A stretch of DNA of 64,000 bases from Astragalus membranaceus (lineage: Eukaryota; Streptophyta; Magnoliopsida; Fabales; Fabaceae): assembly GCA_039519185.1 (NCBI GenBank), contig CM076854.1:72039948-72103947 (forward strand), given 5' to 3'. Under the pieces are notes generated by a model. The model had not been told where the DNA came from, did not search any database, and was given only the letters and a program-made list of their open reading frames with translations. The first letter of the stretch is position 1; each line of letters opens with the position of its first letter. Both the position numbers and the translations under genes were made by a program. Of the stretch, positions 14,784 to 24,357 are shown piece after piece.

Positions 14784-15263
14784 CACTAGTGGAAAAACGA
14801 CATTTAGCGTTGGTTAAATTGGACATTTAGCGTCGGTTATCGCCCGACGCTAAATCGCCCGATGCTAAATGTATGACATTTAGCATCGGTTATTTAACCG
14901 ACGCTAAATGTCACATTTAGCATCGGGTGTTCAGATAAACGATGCTAAATGTCACATTAAAAACTATTTCAGATATGTAAAAATGACATTTAGCGTCGGT
15001 TGTTTGAAACAACCGATGCTAAATGTCCTGAATATGACATTTAGCATCGTTTGTTTCAAATAACCGATGCTAAATGTCCTGAAAATGACATTTAGCATCG
15101 GTTATTTAAAACAACCGATGCTAAATGTCTATTTTTTTTTAAAAATAGACATTTAGCATCGGTTGTTTTAAACAACCGATGCTAAATGTCTAATTTTAAA
15201 AAAAAAATAGACATTTAGCATCGGTTTTTTAAAACAACTGATGCTAAATGTCCATTTTTTAAT
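14784..15263. repeat. CACTA 3 left subterminal palindromic modules
   Basis: Five or more paired modules of the form acatttagc(a/g)tcggtt...aaccgatgctaaatgt lie back to back, each able to fold into a hairpin. Matching modules occur at 30925-31200. Confidence 0.85.
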
Positions 15264-15537
15264 TGGAAGCTGACAGTTTTGTCTTTGTAGCAGTACACTT
15301 ACAACATCAACATACAATTCATTTAATTTCAAACATGCCTCACAAACATCACTTACAACATCAATTCATACAAGCTTCAAGCCATTCATTCAATATGAGA
15401 TAATTTCTCAAATTTTCACATAACAACCACCACTTTAACAACTCTTAAACATTCAATTTCTAGAATACAACAACTCTTAAAAATTGAAATTAAACTTAGA
15501 GGGAACTATGCAAGTAGTTTGCTAAACCTTCTCATCC

Positions 15538-15600
15538 ATAGCCACTAACTGGTCATCTGCATAAATATATCCTGGACATCAGAATCAGCCTGCAAATAAG
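15538..15600 (-). pseudogene. Possible terminal exon of the captured chimera
   Basis: The minus strand reads an acceptor-like ttatttgcag followed by ADSDVQDIFMQMTS and a stop. The source gene is not recognised. It would be the 3'-most piece of the chimeric transcript. Confidence 0.3.
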
Positions 15601-15699
15601 AATAAACTATATCAATTAGCAGATGAAATATATCATTATGCAATATATAAATGAACCTTTCAAGCCACAATTTGCAAGGTCTAAATGAACCAAAATGTT

Positions 15700-15850
15700 T
15701 AACTTACCAAGCTCGAAAGGTATTCCACCTTCAAATTGATTGAAGTATCCCAAGTAAAGATGTGCCAAGTTAGTCAATTTCCAATCTCCCTTGGTAAGAC
15801 ACCACTCAAATCATTTCCTGCAAGAGACAGAAAGTTAAGCTGCATCATTT
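15700..15850 (-). pseudogene. Captured LRR receptor kinase fragment (CLV1/BAM-like)
   Basis: The minus strand encodes LNFLSLAGNDLSGVLPREIG and, after a one-base shift, LTNLAHLYLGYFNQFEGGIP. This is the leucine-rich-repeat signature of CLAVATA1/BAM-class receptor kinases, where the LGYxNxFxGGIP motif is highly conserved. Only about 45 residues remain, with no transmembrane or kinase part. It directly follows the PPDK piece in the same orientation. The shift means it cannot be translated as the parent protein. Confidence 0.75.
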
Positions 15851-15972
15851 CCCGAGGTGTGCCGATAAGTGGAACCATTATCTCTGGAAGAACTGTAACA
15901 CTGTGACTACTCACTGAAACAACAGCTTGAAAGACTGCACGAGTCTACATCTCAGTCAGCTCTGGACCAAAA
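15851..15972 (-). pseudogene. Captured pyruvate, phosphate dikinase fragment
   Basis: The minus strand encodes ELTEM, a TAG, then TRAVFQAVVSVSSHSVTVLP and EIMVPLIGTPRE. This matches the C-terminal TIM-barrel domain of plant PPDK (ELTEMQARAIF... and PEIMVPLVGTPQE). The TAG sits where PPDK has Gln, as expected from CAG to TAG. About 40 residues are kept and fused to LRR sequence downstream. In plants PPDK makes phosphoenolpyruvate from pyruvate, but this piece lacks nearly all of the enzyme. Confidence 0.8.
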
Positions 15973-16029
15973 TGTCTTGACCTTACAATTTAAACTACTA
16001 TATGCATTAAAAGATATCTTACCTTATAT

Positions 16030-16206
16030 AATTTCCACAAGTTGGTCTACTCCACTTTCACCAGGAAAGAGTGGCTGGCAAGAATAGAAATTCATTATTA
16101 GCTTTGGCACATATGAATTTAGGTACAAGAATCAGACATATTTAAAGAAGCTAGATACCTGGCCAAGCAATAATTCACCAAGTACACAACCAGCTGACCA
16201 GATGTC
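16030..16206 (-). pseudogene. Captured GSK3/SHAGGY-like kinase fragment with retained intron
   Basis: On the minus strand one exon ends PDIWSAGCVLGELLLGQ (kinase subdomain IX). An 80-bp intron with GT...TTGCCAG ends follows, then PLFPGESGVDQLVEII. The join LLLGQ/PLFPGESGVDQLVEIIK is diagnostic of GSK3/SHAGGY kinases. The intact intron shows capture from genomic DNA, not from mRNA. An early TAA ends the second exon. No ATP-binding or catalytic-loop region is present, so this is not a working kinase. Confidence 0.85.
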
Positions 16207-16325
16207 TGGATTCTGCATGTCTGACAAAGAGCTATTTTGTTCAATATTAACTTCCTTGTCACCTTCAGTGGATGTGGCCTGAGCTGAACCATTAGGAGAA
16301 CTCTTTTCACTGCATCAATTTGGAA
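16207..16325 (-). pseudogene. Captured coding fragment, source unknown
   Basis: A minus-strand open stretch encodes SSPNGSAQATSTEGDKEVNI then EQNSSLSDMQ, running directly into the GSK3 exon. The low-complexity polar composition suggests a loop region of some plant protein. I cannot name it. Confidence 0.35.
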
Positions 16326-16679
16326 CATTTTAGCAGATATTTATTGGAAAAGCAAGAAATCTAACAAACTTCAGCACATAAACTCTTCTTGATAAACTAA
16401 ACTCTTAGAAAGGAATATAATCAAGTAACAGTTAACTCTTCTTGATGCTTTATAATCAAGTCAAAAGACAAGTTTATATGAATATATATTCTGCAACAGG
16501 ATACGAATCTGTCTCCTATAGGTAAAAGGAAATATTTCTGTAAAAAGAAAGAACAAGGATATAAATATATATTCTGCAACATTTTCTAAATCTAAGTAGA
16601 CCATTAGGAACTGATAAACCAAACAAGAGTTGAGAAAGTTAGTTCCAAACTTAAAATACTAGTTATAGATCTAGTTGTT

Positions 16680-16880
16680 TCTACCTGGATAATGTTTCAC
16701 TGAAGGATAATTCTCCTTGAGGGGTAAACATAATTGAAGTAAATCATGCAGCAGCAGCAGGATGCCTCGTGGTTTCGATTATGCGAGAAAAAACATTATC
16801 TACATTTGTTGAATGATCTGCATAAACCTGATTAAGTATCTCAGCTATACTTTTAGGATCACTGATTTTCTCCAACCTAA
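16680..16880 (-). pseudogene. Captured coding fragment, source unknown
   Basis: After an acceptor-like tttag the minus strand encodes LEKISDPKSIAEILNQVYAD, STNVDNVFSRIIETTRHP and, after a TGA, FTPQGELSFSETLS. Codon-like composition and helix-forming pattern suggest a genuine exon. The parent gene is not recognised. Confidence 0.45.
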
Positions 16881-17054
16881 AGGAAACAAGTTAATAAGAA
16901 TCGGGTTAATGGAAGAGATGTGATTGAATACTTCACTACTGTCAACAAAGTCTGTATAATAGAAATGTTCAAATTCAAAAGTTCATAACTAAAATATTGA
17001 AAACATGTCAGCAACAAAGACAGAAATAAAGCAATGAATACAAATAAAGCCATA

Positions 17055-17215
17055 CTTACAACAACTCTGTAAGTCTCTTTATGTTTGGAGGTAAAGGAAA
17101 TGTTCCAGACCAGGGAAATATATTAATTTATTTCTCCTCAAATGCCAATCAATGTAACATCATAATTTTCTCAAACACTTACAGTTCTTGTAGGGTGGCA
17201 ATATCACCAAAGACA
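17055..17215 (-). pseudogene. Captured LRR exons (LRR receptor-kinase-like)
   Basis: Two small minus-strand exons are visible: FGDIATLQEL ending at gtaagtg, and WSGTFPLPPNIKRLTELL ending at gtaagt. Both fit the 24-residue plant LRR pattern and the short LRR exons of At1g53430-type receptor kinases. They head the series of captured pieces. Confidence 0.5.
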
Positions 17216-17449
17216 AGACTAGAATAATACAAATTTGCTATTGCCCTACAAATTTTGACAAAAATAATACAAGCCATATAATTAGTCTATAAACTAAAGC
17301 CATTTCAATAACATTCTTCTTTCAGTATCAACCATCAAGTAAGAAATGATAAAGTTGCTTTCAATGAAAACATAAGACAAGTTACCAATTGAAACTATAG
17401 AGACAAAAAGAACAATGAACAATCAAAGTAGATATAACTTTTCATAGAA

Positions 17450-17454
17450 ACATT
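17450..17454. other. Target-site duplication of the Copia element, left copy
   Basis: acatt, repeated at 30150-30154 immediately after the 3' LTR. Confidence 0.9.
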
Positions 17455-18077
17455 TGTTGAACCAAGGGCAAACACTCTTTGTTTTGTATGATAACAAATT
17501 ACATCTTGTCCACTAATGGTTCAAGTTGAATGAAGTACAGGACGGAAATCAAAAAGCAGGAAATATTAAAGTGGAGCAGCTTGGAGAAGAAGCCGTCTTT
17601 GAAGATGAAGACCTAATTGTTTATCCGCTTTCTTTAGGACACAATGTAAGGTCCTATCACTTAAGGTCTATGACAGTTTAAATAGCTGAGAGATGATTTT
17701 TGAAAACATGCATCATGCATCAAAATTAGGGTTTTGAAATATATTTTTGCATGCATGCATAAGGTGGCACCTAAACCTAAAAACGATTTTGTGGAAATCA
17801 AAAATCAATTTCTATTTTGTTCCAATGACTATGAAATCGATGTATACAATTTATATAGGCTATGAAATCGATTTTAGGCTCACTTATAGGCCAAGAATCG
17901 ATTTCCTTGCCCTATGTTTGAAGTATGTAATCGATTCATGCATATACATAAGCCAAAGGTAAGAATCGATTTCCTTCTATTTCAAAAGACTATGAAATCG
18001 ATTTTCAAGCAATCCTATAGGCTATGAATCGATTCCTTCTCATTTTAAACAAAGTAAGAATCGATTCCTACCCTATT

Positions 18078-20439
18078 TGTAACGCCCTAAAATAATTTAA
18101 TTGATTAATTAATTAAGTTATTTGAGGGATTACAATATTTATTTAAGTGGAATAATTAAATTATAATTATTTTATTTCAGGAGGTGAAAAGAATTAAGAA
18201 GGGTGGTGTAAGTAGGGCCCAAGTCCATTGGTGATCCAAGCCCATCCCATAAAACCCCAAAACCTAAAATTAGTTCCATTCCCACAAGAAAGAAAAAATC
18301 AGCGACAGAGAGAGTGAGAGGAGAAGAGGCGCGACAGCAAGCAAGGGAGGGAGAAGAGGAATCGTTGATCCAAGCTTTAGGTAAATGAGTTCCCTTGATC
18401 TTTTCCTTCCATTTTTCTTCCTTGTAGTTTCAATCCCTCATTCCATATTGTTGTTGTTTTCTCCTTGGCTTTTGGAAGCCCACTGTTTGCGCAAAGAGGA
18501 GGAGGAGGAGCTGCTGCGTTTTGGTGACTTTGGCTCGTTGTGTTGCTGGGTTTTGTACGTGACTCCTTCATCGTTGTTTCGGGTCATACAAATTCGAGGT
18601 AAGGGTGAGCGTTTCAATTAAATATAGTTGGGTATATGGTGGGTTGTATGGGGTTTAGATGTTGTGATGATTTTAGGGATGTGTATGTTATGATGGATGA
18701 AAGATTTGATTTGTTGGTATTGATATGCGAATTTGCCATAGGATATGATGAGGTAAATTTCGATTTTTGGTGTGTGATGATTTAAAGATGTGTATGTTAT
18801 GATGGATGAAAGATTTGATTTGTTGGTATTGATATGCGAATTGCCATAGGATATTATTTTGATGATTTGTTAGTGTGGGCAATGTGAATTGTCATGTGAT
18901 AGGATGAGGCAAATTGCGATTTTAGTGAAATGTGGTGTAGTTAATTTAGATTTTTGTAGTGTTGCTGTAAACAGTTTTATAAAACAAAAATGTTGCTGTC
19001 CAGAATTTGTAGTGTTGCTGTAAACAGTTTTATAAAACAAAAATGTTGCTGTCCAGATTTTGTAGTGTTGCTGTAAGCAGTTTTATAAAATAAACAGATG
19101 CTGTCCAGAATTAAAAATGTTGCTGTTAACCATTTAAATGTGTTGCTGTTTGCTGTTTTTGTCAAATAAAATGCTGCTGTTGCAGAATTAAAAATGTTGC
19201 TGTTAACCATTTAAATGTGTTGCTGTTTGCTGTTTTTGTCAAATAAAATGATGCTGATTTTCAGAACTAAAAATGTTGCTGTTAACCATTTAAATATGTT
19301 GTTGTCTTGCTGTTTTCTAAAATAAAAATGCTGCTGTTTTATAAAAAGTAAAGCGCTATTTTATGTGTAATACTTGTTGTATTTTGCTGCTGTTTGCGCT
19401 AAAAGGCTACTGTCCTACTGCTGTTTCTCTCGATTTAATTGTGATGTTTCCTAGGCATGAAAATGAGATGGTTGTCCAAAGTTTTAAACAAGTTGTACTC
19501 GAATTTTGTTTTCATAGGATGTCACTTAAATTTTAATGTATTGTTATTTAATACTTAAGGACGTTATTACTCCAATTTTGAATGGATGTTTATGAGAAAG
19601 TGGTGATATTATTATGGTGATTATGACGAGTACACTATATTAGTGTTTAGTGACGACAATGACGAGTACTCCGGGTGAGTTGAAATTGGTGATTGCACAT
19701 GTGTCCATAGTGTCTCATAGCATGTGCATATTATGACGAATAGGCTTCGGCCTCTTATTGACGTAAACCAGTGACGATGTGCCCAAGTGGCTATTTATGA
19801 CGAGTATGGTACCATCATGCATATGCCCAGGTGTGGGTTGCATTTTCATGCGCATACATTTTTTTTTATGACTGGTGATTGATTATGACTTTGGTTTTGT
19901 GTGTAATGACGATGAAGTTGATGATAATGATGGTGTTGTGTGATAGGTTGCTCATATTACTCTACTGTATGCTTAATTATGTTTTGTTGAAAATTCTCAC
20001 CCCTTCTGCTTGGAATGTTGCTCTATGGTGGCAACGCTGCAGGTAACTGCGAGTGAAGGACATGCTGCCTTCCTTTATAGCTATTGGGATGTCTGTTGAG
20101 TCGCTCTCTGATACTGTGACACCTAGGGGGCGTGGTTGACATTGTTAATTAAAGAATAAATTGTTTCATATTTTGTTGATGGCGTGAGGCGTGTTTGAGT
20201 GGTATTTAGTGAGTGTTGTTTAATTCCGCTGTGACGTAACTCTTGGAGTTTAATTTTATGACGGGTGATGGTTGAAATTTTTTATGAGGATGATTGCGCG
20301 AACTTAATGAATACAAGTGGACGTTCTTTTTATTAATAGCGACGTGGCATTTCCTTTCTATCAGTCAAATTAAATTTTGCGAAAAAGTTTTACTCTGATA
20401 AGTGACGGGTAAATTATGGGGTAGAAAGGGGGTGTTACA
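18078..20439 (+). mobile_element. 5' LTR of chromovirus G1
   Basis: 2362 bp from tgtaacgccc to ggtgttaca, directly followed by a primer site. It shares with the LTR at 59829 the blocks gacgaataggcttcgg, accatcatgcatat and aaattctcaccccttctgct. A tandem repeat of about 60 bp (gttgctgtaaacagtttta...) lies at 18955-19340. Confidence 0.9.
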
Positions 20440-20443
20440 TTAG

Positions 20444-20455
20444 TGGTATCAGAGC
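20444..20455 (+). other. Primer binding site of G1
   Basis: tggtatcagagc, complementary to the 3' end of plant initiator tRNA-Met, 4 bp after the LTR. Confidence 0.9.
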
Positions 20456-20551
20456 AGTTCGGTCTGTCCGGCCGGTGGTCGAGTTGTCAAGTTGAGTAGC
20501 ATTTGAGTTTGTTACTCGTATCTAAAATTTGTTTTCTGTTGCAGTGCTAGA

Positions 20552-21304
20552 ATGGCAGGACGGAACGATGCTGCACTTGCTGCTGCTTTGCAGGCTATAG
20601 CTGGGGTTGTGGGTAACATACCCAATGCTATTGGTGATGGGACGCGTAGTTTGGCTACGTTCCAGCGTGAGAACCCTCCTGCTTTTGAAGGCGGGTATAA
20701 TCCTGATGGTGCCCTTGAGTGGCTAAGTGAGATGGAGCGGATCTTCCGCGTTATGGATTGCCCCGATGCTCAGAAGGTTCGCTATGGCACACATATGTTG
20801 AAGAAAGAGGCTTATGATTGGTGGAGGACGACTAGTCAGGGGTTGACGGCTGTCAATGAGGAGGTTACTTGGGCTGCGTTTGAGAGGGAATTCAAGAGAA
20901 AGTACTACCCGGAGGATGTCCGCGGGAAGAAGGAGGTTGAGTTTCTGAGACTTGAGCAAGGTAGCATGACTGTAACTGAGTATGCTGCAAAGTTTACCGA
21001 GCTGTCTAAATTTTATCCTCATTACGATAGAGAGGGTGCGGAGTTCTCCAAATGCATCAAGTTTGAAAATGGGTTGCGTGCTGACATTAAGAGAGCCATA
21101 GGGTACCAGCAAATTCGTGTGTTTCCATTGTTGGTTAATAGCGCCAGAATTTTTGAGGAGGACAATAATGCCTTCTCCAGAGTTATGAAAGGAAAGCAAA
21201 AGAATTTCTCAAGTCGTGGTAAGCCATATGAGGATGTCCTGAAAATCGATTCCCACCTATTTCCAAAGAAACAAACAATCGATTCTTATGTTCTCCATAT
21301 GTAA
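20552..21304 (+). pseudogene. G1 gag, truncated and fused to Copia LTR sequence
   Basis: The ATG in tagaatggcagga opens 227 codons of gag that match the gag at 62151 almost residue for residue. It includes the retrotransposon gag core (WAAFEREFKRKYYPEDVRGK, EYAAKFTELSKFYPHY). After codon 227 the frame runs into Copia LTR DNA for 23 unrelated residues and stops. Zinc knuckles and protease are lost. No internal stop or frameshift occurs before the break, so the copy was young when truncated. Confidence 0.9.
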
Positions 21305-21522
21305 AGAATCGATTCCTCTCTTTTTTAACTAGCCATAAAATCGATTCTTATGTCCTCTAAAATGATAAGAATCGATTCATCAACATTTTAACTTCATCAA
21401 ACAATCGATTCATCATTTCTTTAAATGTTTTCTAAAAGCAAAGAATCGATTATACTATGATTTGCCTTCTCACATAAATCGATTCTTATGCATCATAAAT
21501 CATTTCTACGTTTTCCTAAACC

Positions 21523-21530
21523 TATAAATA
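21523..21530 (+). promoter_or_regulatory. TATA box of Copia 5' LTR
   Basis: tataaata within cctataaatagggaggtgc; the identical site in the 3' LTR is at 29109. Confidence 0.7.
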
Positions 21531-22566
21531 GGGAGGTGCTTCACACTTTTCATTTCACACCTCACACCACAATTCACAACTCCTCTCTGCTTCTCACATA
21601 CATTTTCTAGATCTGAGAAAGAGAGAAAATAGAGCTTCAACTTTCATATCATTTTCTATTTTCCATATCACTCATCTCTTAGTCACTATACTGTCATTAT
21701 ATCTGAGGTGATTGGATCATAGATCTCTATTTGTATTTGTTACTCTATTTGTGGGGGTCACTTTGAAATCCTGGGATTTGTTCTTGGGTCTCTCAATCAG
21801 GAGATTGAGTTGGTTTGAAATCCTGGGAAGTTTTCTTGGGTCTCTCAATCAGGAGATTGAGTTGGTTTGAAATCCTGGGAGGTGATCTTGGGTCGTTCAA
21901 TCAGGGAAGATTGAAGCGGTAGTGAAATCCTGAGAGGTGCTCTTGGGTCGTTCAATCAGGAGATTGAAGCGGTGTTGAAAACCTTAGCTAGGTGCTCGGG
22001 TTCTCAGTTCGGGGGAATTGAGATTTGCTATTTTGAAGTTGCGTGTTTGTAAAGAATTCTTCAATATAGTGGTTACCATCAAGTCCAAGGGTTGCAAAGC
22101 CTGAGGCCGAGGACGTAGGGCTTTTATCCCGAACCTCGCTAAATTCCTGGTGTATCTCTATCCCTACTCTCTTTACTTTATTGTCTATATTTGTTATTGT
22201 TATATAGCTGTGATATTCATTGTTTTGTTTATATCTGTTTTGAATATCACTACTCAGATCTGTCTATTGTTATATTATTGTGCTGATCTGTTATTATCCA
22301 CATCTCTGCTGTAGATCTGTCTGTTGCTATATTCAATATCACTACGCTGCCTATAAATAATCTAGTTATTCTGTATATTGAATATAGAGTAATATCATAC
22401 TGTGCTTGATCTGCCTGCTTGCATACATCATATAAGTTTAAATCTCAGTTTCCGCATTTGATTTAAACAAAGCATTTCATAAGTTTTTTGAAAAGCGAAA
22501 AGAATTCATATTTTGCACATAACCTTATTCACCCCCCCCTCTAAGGTTATACTATAGTCTAACAAG

Positions 22567-22578
22567 TGGTATCAGAGC
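22567..22578 (+). other. Primer binding site of the Copia element
   Basis: tggtatcagagc two bases after the LTR end, complementary to initiator tRNA-Met. Confidence 0.9.
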
Positions 22579-22639
22579 TAGAAATTGCATATAGAGCTTT
22601 ACATCTCGCAATTTAAATTTTATTTATCTATCTGTGATT

Positions 22640-24342
22640 ATGGGTTCTTTTTTGAAAGAGGGGATGTCTTTATTTAGGCCACCCCTGTTTGATGGGACTA
22701 ACTATGACTATTGGAGTAGTCGAATGAAATGTCATGTGCAGGCTATAGATTTCACCTTATGGAGGATCATTGCAGATGGACCACTGATCCCAATGAAAAT
22801 CAAAAGTAAAGCTACTGGCAAAGAAGAAGTGCCAGTTGAGGATATCTACACCATTGACCTGAAAGAGCTGAGAAAGTCAGAGTTGGATAAGATATCTCAA
22901 ATGCAAGAGCAATGAATATTCTTCACTTATCCTTATGTGAAGAAGAATATGGTAGAGTCAAAGGATGTCAAACAGCAAAGGAAATCTGGGACTGCTTGCA
23001 AGCTACTCATGTAGGTACGAGCCAAGTGAAGGATACTAAAATCAGAATCCTCACTTCTGAATATGAAGCCTTCAAAATGAAAGAAGGTGAGTCTGTCGCA
23101 GCTATGCACCAGAGACTGAATCTGATTATAAACAACTTAAGGGCACTGGGAAAGAGGTATTCTACAAAAGATATAAATGGGAAAATTCTTGCATCTCTGA
23201 CTGGTGAGTTCTTTCCAAAAACTTGTGCAATCACTGAAGCCAAAGATATTGGCACTCTGCCCCAAGAAGACTTGATTGGGTCACTTCTAGCCTTTGAGGT
23301 TGTATTGGCTGCTAACAAAGATCAAGAAGCAGAAATGGTAAAAGAAAGAAAATCTCTTGCTCTTGCTGCTAAAACACCTAAGGTAGCAAGGAAAGAGGTT
23401 GAGTCTGATGAAGAATCTGATGATGAAGACATGGCTGAATTATTTGAAGAATTCATGAGATTCAACAAACTTGAAAAGAGAAATAACTCAAAGAAATCCA
23501 AGAAAGCTAAGAAAGCTACATGGAACAACTATACTGATAGTGAAGAAGAGGAGGTTGCAAATGCCATTTGTCTCACGGCATGTGAAACACCTAAGGCTAC
23601 TATATGGGATTGTCTTGGCACTGATAGCGACACAGACAAAGAAGAGCAAATTGCAAATGGTGTTTGTCATATGGCAAATGACTCATCTAAGGTAAGCCTT
23701 AACTCTTCTAGTCTTTCTGATTCCTCTATGCATGATGATTTACTTGATGATAGTTGTAGTAGTCAAGATTTGAGTGAGGCTTTTGATGCTCTCTATTTTG
23801 AACATGAAACTCTGTTGTTAAAATCTAAGAAATTGGCAAAGAGTAACAAAAGCATGCTCACTCAAATTGAGACACTTGAAAATGAAGTAGATAGATTAAA
23901 GAATGAACTACATAAATCTGTCAACCTTGAGTTTTGTGAGCTTAAACAAAATTTTGAAAAAGTCAAGGTTGAAAATGAATTTTTGAAAGAATCTTTGAAA
24001 AAGTTTGAGGTTGGTGAAAAGACCTTGACCAAGCTACTTCACTCCCAACATGAATATGTTGATAGGAGAGGTATTGGGTACAAAGGTAATTCCACCTCCC
24101 CTATTTTGAAAAAGAAAATGACTTTTGTAGCTGCTACTTCAAGTTATACACCTACTGTTTTCTCTTGCACTTATTGTCAAAAAGGGAACCATAGCTCACT
24201 TAAATGTCCTATTCGTAAATTGTGTGAGCTTGGTACCCTTATACCTGCTTGTGAGAAACCAAGGTGGATTGTGAAAACAAACCCCTTGATGACTAACCCC
24301 AAAGGACCCAAAGAGAATTGGGTACCAAAATTTTCTACATGA
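22640..24342 (+). pseudogene. Copia gag (one frameshift)
   Basis: The likely start is the ATG at 22640 (MGSFLKEGMSLFRPPLFDGT). The first 90 codons carry the UBN2/DUF4219-type gag start (FDGTNYDYWSSRMKC). A one-base change near 22908 shifts the frame, and a 476-codon frame continues: KEIWDCLQATHVGTSQVKDT, an acidic linker, a coiled coil (about residues 300-385), and one CCHC zinc knuckle CTYCQKGNHSSLKC at residues 419-432. This is structural capsid protein of the particle. The frame ends at 24342, 10 bp before the solo LTR's target duplication. A working particle would need protein supplied by a related element. Confidence 0.85.
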
Positions 24343-24357
24343 TCTTAGTGCAGGTGT

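Larger units (their letters stand above)
18078..21230 (+). mobile_element. Chromovirus copy G1, truncated after gag
   Basis: Contains a full 5' LTR, a primer site and an open gag, then stops abruptly at aagccatatg/agg, where the Copia LTR resumes. Compared with the uninterrupted 3' LTR (accttatt-c-aggatgtcctg) at most one target base is lost. Protease, pol and the 3' LTR are missing. The same family as the element at 59829. Confidence 0.85.
17455..22564 (+). mobile_element. Copia 5' LTR (interrupted by gypsy copy G1)
   Basis: The LTR is about 1.96 kb once the insertion at 18078-21230 is removed, matching the 1957-bp 3' LTR. It holds sixteen ATCGAT-centred motifs (eight on each side of the insertion), a TATA box at 21523, and about 4.5 copies of a 52-bp tandem repeat (gaaatcctggga...tcaatcaggagattga) at 21760-21985. 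Confidence 0.9.

Noticed and set aside
17830..18070. CRISPR-like spacing of ATCGAT motifs
   Set aside because: The motif is too short and flanks vary. The context is a eukaryotic LTR, and CRISPR arrays are prokaryotic.
20723..21199. 158-residue minus-strand frame (and its twins at 62322-62708 and 40843-41316)
   Set aside because: Shadow of the gag gene on the other strand.
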